From an uncultured Clostridia bacterium (lineage in GTDB: Bacteria > Bacillota > Clostridia > Christensenellales > Aristaeellaceae), in contig CAMVFE010000011.1 of NCBI GenBank assembly GCA_947166705.1, forward strand, positions 1-57,060: a DNA stretch of 57,060 bases, in the 5' to 3' direction. This document shows, one piece after another, positions 50,711 through 57,060 of this stretch. A program made the position numbers and the translations under genes. The stretch's first letter is position 1, and every line of letters starts with the position of its first letter. Under the pieces are notes generated by a model that was not told the origin of the DNA, did not search any database, and worked only from the letters and a program-made list of their open reading frames with translations.

Positions 50711-51544
50711 TCAGCTCTCCGTCCAGGCATCCGCCAGCGCGCCGAGCTGGGCGATGGTCAGCTCCTCGCCCCGGACCTTCGGATCCAGGCCGGCCTTCTC
50801 CATCAGGGCGCGTGCTTCCTCCCGTTCCAGATGCAGCGAGGCGGTCAGCCCGTTGGCCATCGTCTTCCGCCGCAGGGCAAAGGCCGCCGTTACGATCCGG
50901 AAAAAGGCCTTCTCATCCCGAACCCGCACGGCCGGTTCCTTCCGGACGGGCATCACCACGAAGGCGCTGTCCACCTTCGGCGCGGGCGTAAAGCATGCCG
51001 CGGGCACCTCCCGGGCCAGATACGGCTCGCAGAAGTACTGGCAGCGCACCGCCAGCGGCCCCCAGCCCTCTCCCCCGGGCCGGCTCAGAATCTTTCCGGC
51101 AACCTCCTTCTGCACCATCAGGGCCAGCCGGCTCAGCGGCAGGTCCGAGGAGAGCAGCCTGGTGATCAGAGGCGTCGTAATATAGTAGGGGATGTTGGCT
51201 ACGACGGCAAAGGGAGTCCGGAGGTCTCCGGTGACCGCGCGCAGGTCCGCCGTCATCGCGTCGCCCTGCACCAGGGTGAAATTGTCCTGCCCGGCCATGA
51301 AGGCGTTCAGCAGGGGAATCAGCCGCTCGTCCAGCTCAAGGCTCAGCACCCGGTGCGCCGCCCGGCAAAGGGGTTTGGTCAGGCTTCCCGCTCCCGGCCC
51401 GATTTCCAGCACGTCCTCGTCCTTCGCGACGCCCGCGTCCCGGACCAGGGCCTCCAGCAGCTCCTCGTCGTAGATAAAGTTCTGCCCAAGATTCTTCCGG
51501 TACTGCAGGGTGGTCTCCCGGATCCTTTCCTTCGTTCTGCTCAA
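50711..51544 (-). CDS. rsmA: 16S rRNA dimethyladenosine transferase RsmA
   Basis: A 277-residue SAM-dependent enzyme that dimethylates A1518 and A1519 of 16S rRNA. It begins with the typical YRKNLGQNFIYDEELL. The SAM-binding loop is VLEIGPGAGSLTKPL (about 45-59), and the catalytic NIPYYITTPLI is at about 113. A basic C-terminal domain follows. The start is a TTG at 51544 with GGGAGG seven bases upstream; ATGs farther upstream lie before the promoter and have no ribosome site. First gene in the string toward hflX. Confidence 0.93.
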   Translation of the reverse strand: MSRTKERIRETTLQYRKNLGQNFIYDEELLEALVRDAGVAKDEDVLEIGPGAGSLTKPLCRAAHRVLSLELDERLIPLLNAFMAGQDNFTLVQGDAMTADLRAVTGDLRTPFAVVANIPYYITTPLITRLLSSDLPLSRLALMVQKEVAGKILSRPGGEGWGPLAVRCQYFCEPYLAREVPAACFTPAPKVDSAFVVMPVRKEPAVRVRDEKAFFRIVTAAFALRRKTMANGLTASLHLEREEARALMEKAGLDPKVRGEELTIAQLGALADAWTES

Positions 51545-51567
51545 GGCGCTCCCTCCCTTCCGGATGA

Positions 51568-51576
51568 CATTATACC
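51568..51576 (-). promoter_or_regulatory. Extended -10 promoter of rsmA
   Basis: Minus strand: TGG followed directly by TATAAT (51568-51573), an extended -10. No good -35 is present. The predicted start is near 51561, 17 bases before the TTG. Confidence 0.65.
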
Positions 51577-51753
51577 ATACGCGGCCGGGTTTTGCGCCCC
51601 TGAAAACCGCCGCCGGAGCCGGAGTCTTCCCCCTGTTCCCGCGCTTCTGCCTCCCGTGCAGGCGAAGGTTGTCCGAAACGGCAGGAAAACCCGCTCTGAA
51701 ATACATGAAAAATCATGTGATAAACGCGTGAAAATTCTGTGAAAAAACCGGGC

Positions 51754-51782
51754 TTGACAATCGGAAAATCCTGCGGTTTAAT
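51754..51782 (+). promoter_or_regulatory. Promoter of the GT2 gene
   Basis: Perfect TTGACA (51754-51759), 17-base spacer, TTTAAT (51777-51782). The leader to the ATG at 51870 is about 80 bases. Confidence 0.82.
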
Positions 51783-51869
51783 AGCTGGGTTGGCATGCGC
51801 CGCAGGGGCGTACGCCTTCGCATAAAGTTCAGGCAGGGCAATTGTTTCCTGAAGGTAAGGAGATGCGTC

Positions 51870-53183
51870 ATGGAGGTCCTCAGGCTGTTCCTGGAAGCGG
51901 TCGGCACGCTGGCCGGGCTTCTGCTGGTCCTTTTCTTTGTCTATCAGATCGTGATCGGCCTCTTCGGTTTCCGCAGGCCGACGAAGGACTACGCGGACCA
52001 TGATCCCGCTTCCCGTTTCCTGGTGCTGATTCCGGCTCATAACGAGGAACGCGTGATCGGCGATATCATCCGGAATCTGGAGGAAATGGATTATCCCCGG
52101 GAGCTGTACGATTATTACGTCATCGCCGACAACTGCACGGACGATACGGCGGAGGTGGCCCGCAGGGCCGGCGCGAAGGTCATCGAAACCCGGAAGGAAT
52201 CTCCGGACTCGCCGACCGGAAAGCCCATCGCGCTGCGCAAGGCGCTGGAATCCCTGGGGGATTATCAGAACCGCTACGACCTGATGATGGTTTTTGACGC
52301 CGACAATCTGATGGACACCAACATGTTCCGCGAGGTGAACAGCCAGTATCTTGACTGCGGGCGTCCGGACTTCATCCAGTGCTATCTCGGCGCGAAGAAC
52401 CGGGAGGGCGTGGTGGCCTGGTTCTATTACTCCGGCTATACGCTGACCAACCGCTTCTTCGACCTGGCGAAGCACCGGCTCTCCCTGAACTGCCCCATCG
52501 GCGGCACGGGTTTCGCCATGTCTACCGATTACCTGTACAGGCGCGGCGGCTGGACGACCATGTCCCTGACGGAGGACTTTGAAATTCAGGTTGAAGCCAC
52601 GCTGGAAGGCCGGAGGATCCTCTGGAACCATAATACGCGCGTATACGACGAAAAGCCCACCCGGCTCTCCGCCGCCATCCGCCAGCGGATGCGCTGGGGC
52701 CAGGGGCAGTGGTATGTCACCTTCAAAAATACGGGCAGGGTTTTCTCGAGCCTTTTCAGGGGCCGGATCAGCTTCGGTGAATTCCTGAGCCTGCTGACCT
52801 ATATGTACAGCGTCGCCGCCGTGCCCCTCTCGCTCATTCAGGGAGCATGCCGGCTGGGTCTCTGGCTGATGGATTCGCGGAAGCCGCTGCTGGATTTTTC
52901 CGCGGACGGTGTGCTCATCGGCGCGGCCGTCCTGGCTTACAGCTATTTCTTCCTGTTCTACCTGGCCGACTGGATGGACAACCGCCGGGCCTTCGACTTC
53001 AGAACCCTGCCGCTGATGATCGGCGGGTTCGCCGCCAACGCGGTCGTCGGTGCCTTCATGCAGATCGGCGGCCTGCTCCGCTGCCGGGATCAGCAGCACT
53101 GGGTCAAGACGGATCACGCCATCGCAGCGCATACGGTATCGGCCCGGGAGTGCTCTCCCCGGCTGACCAGAAAGGCCGCGTAA
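51870..53183 (+). CDS. Membrane glycosyltransferase, GT2 family
   Basis: A 437-residue inverting glycosyltransferase of the processive-like GT2 group. An N-terminal helix (about 9-33) is followed by the catalytic domain: VLIPAHNEERVIGDIIRNL (about 51), the DxD in FDADNLMDTN, SLTEDFEIQ (catalytic Asp/Glu), and QRMRWGQGQW (QxxRW). Two or three C-terminal helices end the protein. The ATG at 51870 is close to AAGGAG; the longer frame upstream begins inside the promoter region. It could build a surface polysaccharide. It ends against the convergent UDP-GlcNAc epimerase, which fits envelope glycan synthesis. Confidence 0.9.
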   Translation: MEVLRLFLEAVGTLAGLLLVLFFVYQIVIGLFGFRRPTKDYADHDPASRFLVLIPAHNEERVIGDIIRNLEEMDYPRELYDYYVIADNCTDDTAEVARRAGAKVIETRKESPDSPTGKPIALRKALESLGDYQNRYDLMMVFDADNLMDTNMFREVNSQYLDCGRPDFIQCYLGAKNREGVVAWFYYSGYTLTNRFFDLAKHRLSLNCPIGGTGFAMSTDYLYRRGGWTTMSLTEDFEIQVEATLEGRRILWNHNTRVYDEKPTRLSAAIRQRMRWGQGQWYVTFKNTGRVFSSLFRGRISFGEFLSLLTYMYSVAAVPLSLIQGACRLGLWLMDSRKPLLDFSADGVLIGAAVLAYSYFFLFYLADWMDNRRAFDFRTLPLMIGGFAANAVVGAFMQIGGLLRCRDQQHWVKTDHAIAAHTVSARECSPRLTRKAA

Positions 53184-53200
53184 GCCTTCCGCTTTTCTTC

Positions 53201-53234
53201 CCGGCTTCCGGAATCGGAAGCCGGTTTTATTTTT
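53201..53234 (+). terminator. Terminator of the GT2 gene
   Basis: A perfect 10-bp stem (53201-53210 with 53215-53224) and four-base loop, followed by TTTTATTTTT. The T-run overlaps the stop of the convergent epimerase gene. Confidence 0.93.
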
Positions 53235-54348
53235 CCGGATTCCAGGGGGAATAATCCTTTCCCTCGAGGATGTCGGCTATCCTTTCGCAGGCGCGGCCGT
53301 CCCCGTAGGGATTGCTGGCATGCGACATTCGTTCATATTCTTCCCGGTCGTCCAGCAGCCGGGTAAAGCTCCGCCGGATCGTTTCCTCATCCGTGCCGAC
53401 CAGCTTCAGCGTTCCGGCCTTCACGCCCTCCGGGCGCTCGGTGGTATCGCGCATCACCAGCACGGGAACCCCCCATCCCGGGCATTCCTCCTGGATTCCC
53501 CCGGAGTCCGTCAGGCAGAGATAGGCCCTCGCCTCAAAGTTATGGCAGGCGGTCACATCGATCGGTTCAATGATGTGCATCCGTTCGCAGCCCGCCAGCT
53601 CCTCGGCGGCCGCCTGCCGAACAGCCGGATTCATATGAATCGGATAGACGGCCTTGCAGTCCTCATGCTCCTCCAGCACCCTGCGGATCGCCCGGAACAT
53701 GTGCCGCATGGGCTCTCCCAGGTTTTCCCTGCGGTGGGCGGTAATCAGAATCAGCCTGCTGTCCGCCGCCCATTCCAGCTCGGGGTGGGTATAGTCGCGT
53801 CTCACGGTGTGCCGCATGGCGTCGATCACCGTGTTCCCCGTCACAAAGATCGTTTCCGGCCTTTTCCCTTCGCGGATCAGGTTGTCCCGGGCCAGCGGCG
53901 TGGGCGCGAAATTGTACCGGCTGATGATGCCCACCGCTTCCCGGTTGAATTCCTCGGGATACGGGGAATCGATATTGTAGGTGCGCAGGCCGGCCTCCAC
54001 GTGGCCCACGGGAATCCGCAGATAGAAGCAGGCGAGCGCCGCCGCGAAGCTGGTCGATGTATCCCCGTGCACAAGCACCGTATCCGGATGCTCCTTTTCG
54101 AGCACTTCCCGGACATCTCTCAGGATGCTCTCCGTAATATCGAACAGCGTCTGCCGCTCTTTCATGATGTTGAGGTCGTAGTCCGGCGCCACCCCGAAGG
54201 TACTCAGCACCTGATCCAGCATCTGCCTGTGCTGGGCGGTCACGCATACCACGGTCCGGATCCCCGGGCGCTTCCGGAGCTCCAGCGCCAGCGGGCACAT
54301 CTTGATGGCTTCCGGGCGCGTGCCGAATATCAGCATGATTTTTTTCAT
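53227..54348 (-). CDS. wecB: UDP-N-acetylglucosamine 2-epimerase (non-hydrolysing)
   Basis: A 373-residue enzyme that interconverts UDP-GlcNAc and UDP-ManNAc for wall teichoic acid or capsule precursors. Key segments are LIFGTRPEAIKMCPL (about 5-19), VHGDTSTSFAAALACFYLRIPVGHVEAGLRT (about 93-123), PEEFNR, and LTDSGGIQEECPGWGVPVLVMR (about 286). The ATG at 54348 is preceded by an AG-rich stretch. It lies behind the rplA terminator and may rely on readthrough or a promoter I cannot see. Convergent with the GT2 gene. Confidence 0.94.
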   Translation of the reverse strand: MKKIMLIFGTRPEAIKMCPLALELRKRPGIRTVVCVTAQHRQMLDQVLSTFGVAPDYDLNIMKERQTLFDITESILRDVREVLEKEHPDTVLVHGDTSTSFAAALACFYLRIPVGHVEAGLRTYNIDSPYPEEFNREAVGIISRYNFAPTPLARDNLIREGKRPETIFVTGNTVIDAMRHTVRRDYTHPELEWAADSRLILITAHRRENLGEPMRHMFRAIRRVLEEHEDCKAVYPIHMNPAVRQAAAEELAGCERMHIIEPIDVTACHNFEARAYLCLTDSGGIQEECPGWGVPVLVMRDTTERPEGVKAGTLKLVGTDEETIRRSFTRLLDDREEYERMSHASNPYGDGRACERIADILEGKDYSPWNPEK

Positions 54349-54408
54349 CGTCTGCGCTGCTTCCCTTTTCCTTTCTTTTTCCGCCTGTCCTCCCGGCCGC
54401 TGCGGCTT

Positions 54409-54445
54409 TTTACAAAAAGAGGCTGGAACAGGTTTCCGTTCCAGC
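54409..54445 (-). terminator. Terminator of the secE-nusG-rplK-rplA operon
   Basis: GCTGGAAC pairs with GTTCCAGC (54422-54429 with 54438-54445) around an eight-base loop, followed on the minus strand by CTCTTTTTG. It lies about 24 bases after the rplA stop. Confidence 0.88.
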
Positions 54446-54468
54446 GCTCTTCTTCTGATGATGTTTTC

Positions 54469-55158
54469 TCAGAACTTCAGCGGATTCACCCTCACGCCGG
54501 GACCCATGGTGCTGGAGAGATAAACGCTCCGCATATAGGTTCCCTTGGCGGCCGCGGGCTTCGCCTTGTTGATCGCATCGATCAGCACGTTCAGGTTCTC
54601 CTGCAGCTTTTCCTTGCCGAAGGAAACCTTGCCGATGGGGCAGTGGATGATCGCGGTCTTGTCCAGGCGGTACTCAACCTTACCGGCTTTGATATCGTTC
54701 ACAGCCCGGGTGATATCCATGGTCACGGTGCCGGACTTCGGGTTCGGCATCAGGCCCTTCGGGCCCAGGATGCGGCCGATACGGCCGATCATGCCCATCA
54801 TGTCGGGGGTGGCTACGCAGACATCGAAGTCGAACCAGTTCTCCTGCTGGATCTTCTGGATCATTTCCTCAGCGCCCACGTAATCGGCTCCGGCGGCTTC
54901 CGCTTCCTTCGCCTTGTCGCCCTTGGCGATAACCAGAACCCGGATGGTACGGCCGGTGCCGTGAGGCAGGACGACCGCGCCGCGAACCTGCTGATCCGCG
55001 TGCCGGGGATCCACGCCCAGGCGGACGGAAATCTCCACGGTTTCGTCAAACTTGGCTTTGCCGGTCTGCAGGACCAGATCCACCGCTTCCTCGGGATCGT
55101 ACTGCTTCAGATGGTCGATCAGCTTCGCGCTGTCGGTGTATTTCTTTCCGTGCTTCAT
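54469..55158 (-). CDS. rplA: 50S ribosomal protein L1
   Basis: A 229-residue ribosomal protein of normal length. It shows [15 protein letters not shown] at the start, [21 protein letters not shown] and the L1 signature region [15 protein letters not shown] (about 130-144), ending in [12 protein letters not shown]. It forms the L1 stalk and in many bacteria represses its own operon. It follows rplK by 14 bases and closes the secE-nusG-rplK-rplA cluster. Confidence 0.97.
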   Translation of the reverse strand: MKHGKKYTDSAKLIDHLKQYDPEEAVDLVLQTGKAKFDETVEISVRLGVDPRHADQQVRGAVVLPHGTGRTIRVLVIAKGDKAKEAEAAGADYVGAEEMIQKIQQENWFDFDVCVATPDMMGMIGRIGRILGPKGLMPNPKSGTVTMDITRAVNDIKAGKVEYRLDKTAIIHCPIGKVSFGKEKLQENLNVLIDAINKAKPAAAKGTYMRSVYLSSTMGPGVRVNPLKF

Positions 55159-55172
55159 GCTCGTCCGCCCCC

Positions 55173-55598
55173 TTATTCTTCAACGGTCACGCCCATGCTG
55201 CGGGCGGTGCCGGCGACCATGCTCATGGCCGCTTCCAGGCTGCCCGCGTTCAGGTCGGGCATCTTGATGGTGGCGATCTTCTTCAGCTGCTCCTTCGTCA
55301 GCTGGCCCACCTTATCCCGGTTGGGACGGCCGCTGGCGGTCTCCAGGCCCAGTTCCTTCTTGATCAGGACGGGAGCCGGAGGGGTCTTGGTGACGAAGGT
55401 GAAGGTCCGGTCGGTATACACGGTGATCACCACGGGGATGATCAGCCCGGCATCCTTGGCGGTCCGGTCATTGAATTCCTTGCAGAATCCGGGGATGTTG
55501 ACGCCGTGCTGGCCCAGGGCGGGACCGATGGGCGGTGCGGGCGTCGCCTTGGCGGCGGGAACCTGCAGCTTGATATAAGCAGCTACTTTCTTTGCCAT
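55173..55598 (-). CDS. rplK: 50S ribosomal protein L11
   Basis: A 141-residue protein of normal length that forms the GTPase-associated centre with 23S rRNA. It begins [20 protein letters not shown] and shows [19 protein letters not shown]. It is 151 bases downstream of nusG; that gap holds GC-rich sequence with some inverted repeats but no clear promoter to me. AGGAGG stands before the ATG. Confidence 0.97.
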   Translation of the reverse strand: MAKKVAAYIKLQVPAAKATPAPPIGPALGQHGVNIPGFCKEFNDRTAKDAGLIIPVVITVYTDRTFTFVTKTPPAPVLIKKELGLETASGRPNRDKVGQLTKEQLKKIATIKMPDLNAGSLEAAMSMVAGTARSMGVTVEE

Positions 55599-55749
55599 TT
55601 TCTGGCACCTCCTAAAAATGTGGTCAGGCGAAAGCTTGTTTCATCTTTCTCCCACGATCCTCCCCGCAGGGAGAACCCTGCCCTGCTGTGCGCAGGACTC
55701 TGCAAAGGGAGAGGATGGTTCCTCTCCCGAAGCATTCTCTTCCGGAAGA

Positions 55750-56286
55750 TCAGTCTTCCTTTTTGACCTGGTCGAGGTCGACCTCCACGGGCATCTCCCG
55801 GCCCAGGAACATCTGCACCTTGACGGTCAGCTTGCCCCGGACGGTGTCGACATCCTCCACCACGCCCTCGAAATTCTCCAGGGGGCCGGACAGGATCCGG
55901 ACATGCTCGCCGATGGCGAAGCCGAAGTCGATGCTGCTCTGTTCTGTGTTGAGCATCATGTCGACTTCCTCCTGGGTCAGCGGGACCGGCTTGGAATCCG
56001 GGCCCACAAAGCCGGTCACGCCCCGGGTGTTCCGAACGACATACCAGCTCTCGCTGGTTTCGATCATATGCACCAGCACGTACCCCGGATACACCTTACG
56101 GGTGCTCTTGACCCGCTTTCCGTTCCGGATCTCGACAACTTCCTCCATGGGGACTCTGACCTCAAAGATCAGATCCTGCATGCCGTTGTTCTCGACGGAC
56201 TTCTCCAGCGTATCCTTTACCTTGTTCTCGTAGCCCGAATAGGTATGGATGACATACCAGCAGGGCTCCTTGCTCGTTCCTGCCAT
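55750..56286 (-). CDS. nusG: Transcription antitermination factor NusG
   Basis: A 178-residue transcription elongation factor. The NGN domain begins CWYVIHTYSGYENKVKDTLEK, with PGYVLVHM near residue 87, and the KOW domain follows (IGEHVRILSGPLENFEGVVEDVDTVRGKLTVKVQMFLG). The length and order are normal. It starts three bases after the secE stop, so the pair is probably coupled. Confidence 0.97.
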   Translation of the reverse strand: MAGTSKEPCWYVIHTYSGYENKVKDTLEKSVENNGMQDLIFEVRVPMEEVVEIRNGKRVKSTRKVYPGYVLVHMIETSESWYVVRNTRGVTGFVGPDSKPVPLTQEEVDMMLNTEQSSIDFGFAIGEHVRILSGPLENFEGVVEDVDTVRGKLTVKVQMFLGREMPVEVDLDQVKKED

Positions 56287-56289
56287 TGC

Positions 56290-56958
56290 TTATTTCCCCT
56301 CGGAAGCGTCCTCCGCGGTCTTCTCCGCGGTTTCCTGAGTTCCTTCCGCGGCGTTCACGGCGGTTTCCGCCGCGTCCGTCACGGTTTCGGCCGCATTGTC
56401 CACGGCGGTTTCCGCTCCGGCAGCCGCGTTCTCCGCAGTCTCCTCCACGGCCTGCGCCGCGTTGTCCGCGGCGGTTTCCGCTCCGGCGGCCGCGGTCTCC
56501 GCGGTCTCCTTCACGGCTTCGGCCGCGTTATCCACGGCGGTTTCCGCTCCGGCAGCCGCGTTCTCCGCGGTCTCCTCCACGGCCTGCGCCGCGTTGTCCG
56601 CGGCGGTTTCCGCTCCGGCGGCAGCTTCCTCCGCGGTCTCCTCCACGGTCTGCGCCGCGTCCTGGGCCGTTTCCGTCACCGCGGTGGAGGCGGTGCCGTT
56701 GATCAGCGCGCGCACGCCGGTGGAGGCGCCCAGATCCAGCAGACCGATCACGATGCTCATGAACAGCATGAACACGAGCACGATGATGGAGTAGGTAATC
56801 AGCCGCTGCTTGGAGGGCCAGGTCACCTTCTTCAGCTCGTAATACATGTTCCTGAAGGGCTTCGCGATCCTCTGGGGGAGGGTCCTGAACCAGTTCAGAA
56901 TCTTCGCGGCTTTACCGGGCTGCGCTTTCTTCGCCGGTGTCTTGTTTTCCTCAGCCAT
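56290..56958 (-). CDS. secE: Preprotein translocase subunit SecE with a repeat tail
   Basis: A 222-residue protein, three times the usual SecE length. Residues 1-78 are normal: a Lys-rich N-terminus, FRNMYYELKKVTWPSKQRLITYS, and one membrane helix (about 53-75). From residue 98 to 218 come eleven consecutive 11-residue units in exact register (for example ADNAAQAVEET, AENAAAGAETA, VDNAAEAVKET), rich in Ala, Glu and Thr. Known SecE topology puts this tail on the outer face. The pattern resembles 11-mer LEA-type or apolipoprotein-like amphipathic helices. No stop separates the two parts, and nusG follows normally. Confidence 0.95.
   Translation of the reverse strand: MAEENKTPAKKAQPGKAAKILNWFRTLPQRIAKPFRNMYYELKKVTWPSKQRLITYSIIVLVFMLFMSIVIGLLDLGASTGVRALINGTASTAVTETAQDAAQTVEETAEEAAAGAETAADNAAQAVEETAENAAAGAETAVDNAAEAVKETAETAAAGAETAADNAAQAVEETAENAAAGAETAVDNAAETVTDAAETAVNAAEGTQETAEKTAEDASEGK
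56305..56667 (-). repeat. 11-residue (33-base) tandem repeat array in secE
   Basis: Eleven units of 33 bases. Two blocks 132 bases apart are almost identical, pointing to recent duplication. The array ends four codons before the secE stop. Confidence 0.9.
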
Positions 56959-57003
56959 TTTCTTTCACATCCTCACAGTTTGTTGCGGTGTGTGATTCAG
57001 AAA

Positions 57004-57060
57004 TCACTTGGTCTCGCGATGAGTGGTATGCTTCTTGCAGAAGGGGCAGTACTTCATCAG
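57004..57060 (-). CDS. rpmG: 50S ribosomal protein L33, C-terminal part (cut by window edge)
   Basis: The last 18 residues are visible (LMKYCPFCKKHTTHRETK). The CPFCKKHT zinc ribbon is typical of the zinc-binding L33 form. The N-terminus lies outside the window. The order rpmG, secE, nusG, rplK, rplA is standard. Confidence 0.93.
   Translation of the reverse strand: MMKYCPFCKKHTTHRETK

Noticed and set aside
53320-55578. 752-codon open frame on the plus strand
   Set aside because: It spans two transcription units antisense to wecB, rplA and rplK, so it cannot be a real gene.
56305-56667. Tandem repeat as a possible CRISPR or regulatory array
   Set aside because: Units are contiguous multiples of three bases, in frame with secE, with no spacers.

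Overview
The window reads as chromosome of a GC-rich, low-oxygen Firmicute (Clostridia), probably a gut or rumen fermenter. The basis is strong AGGAGG-type ribosome binding sites, many TTGACA-N17-TATAAT-type promoters, YesM/YesN two-component regulation, rubredoxin, a DUF1858 protein, a DUF362 ferredoxin-like protein, and glycan enzymes (GH13 amylosucrase type, GH3, GH36, NagA). The genus is inference; an Aristaeella/Christensenellales-like organism would fit. All 49 gene ends that I read use TGA (29) or TAA (20). None uses TAG.

Layout. 1-42: 5' half of tRNA-Pro. 317-9195: galactofuranose/galactose-type ABC importer (ytfQ-ytfR-ytfT-yjfF) with its own sensing module (YesN regulator, YtfQ-like lipoprotein, YesM kinase). 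A decayed second YesN gene lies between the kinase and ytfQ. 9337-13147: autoregulated YtrA/GntR ABC-2 operon ending in an orphan winged-helix protein. 13267-21589: HtrA protease, a divergent PRPP synthetase, NagA, an SPFH protein, a YczE-type membrane protein, a DUF362 Fe-S protein and an unknown exported protein. 21640-26392: amylosucrase-type GH13 and a GH3 gene broken by an in-frame TAG. 26393-27039: gene-poor, degenerate DNA beside two tRNA-Ser genes. 27472-30663: GNAT, DUF1858, GH36.

30694-39913: a seven-gene leftward operon that I cannot match to a described system. It encodes a proline/threonine-rich LRR surface protein, two HlyD/MacA-like adaptors, a beta-propeller fused to a solute-binding protein, two MalF/MalG-like permeases and a MacB-like membrane protein, but no ATPase. 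40027-44608: a second divergent PRPP synthetase, a NAGPA-domain lipoprotein, an SDR, and a fusion of an HsdR nuclease domain, a dead helicase remnant and a GIY-YIG nuclease. 44734-47140: rubredoxin, HAD phosphatase, small conserved protein, SH3 surface protein. 47314-51544: hflX (with a JAMM-like N-terminal domain), manA, dut, rsmA. 51870-54348: GT2 glycosyltransferase and UDP-GlcNAc 2-epimerase. 54469-57060: rplA, rplK, nusG, secE and rpmG, with a SecE that carries an exported tail of eleven 11-residue repeats.

Best candidates for undescribed biology are the ATPase-less operon at 30694-39806, the HsdR/GIY-YIG fusion at 43010-44608, the repeat-tailed SecE, and the single amber codon in the GH3 gene of a window that never stops on TAG.
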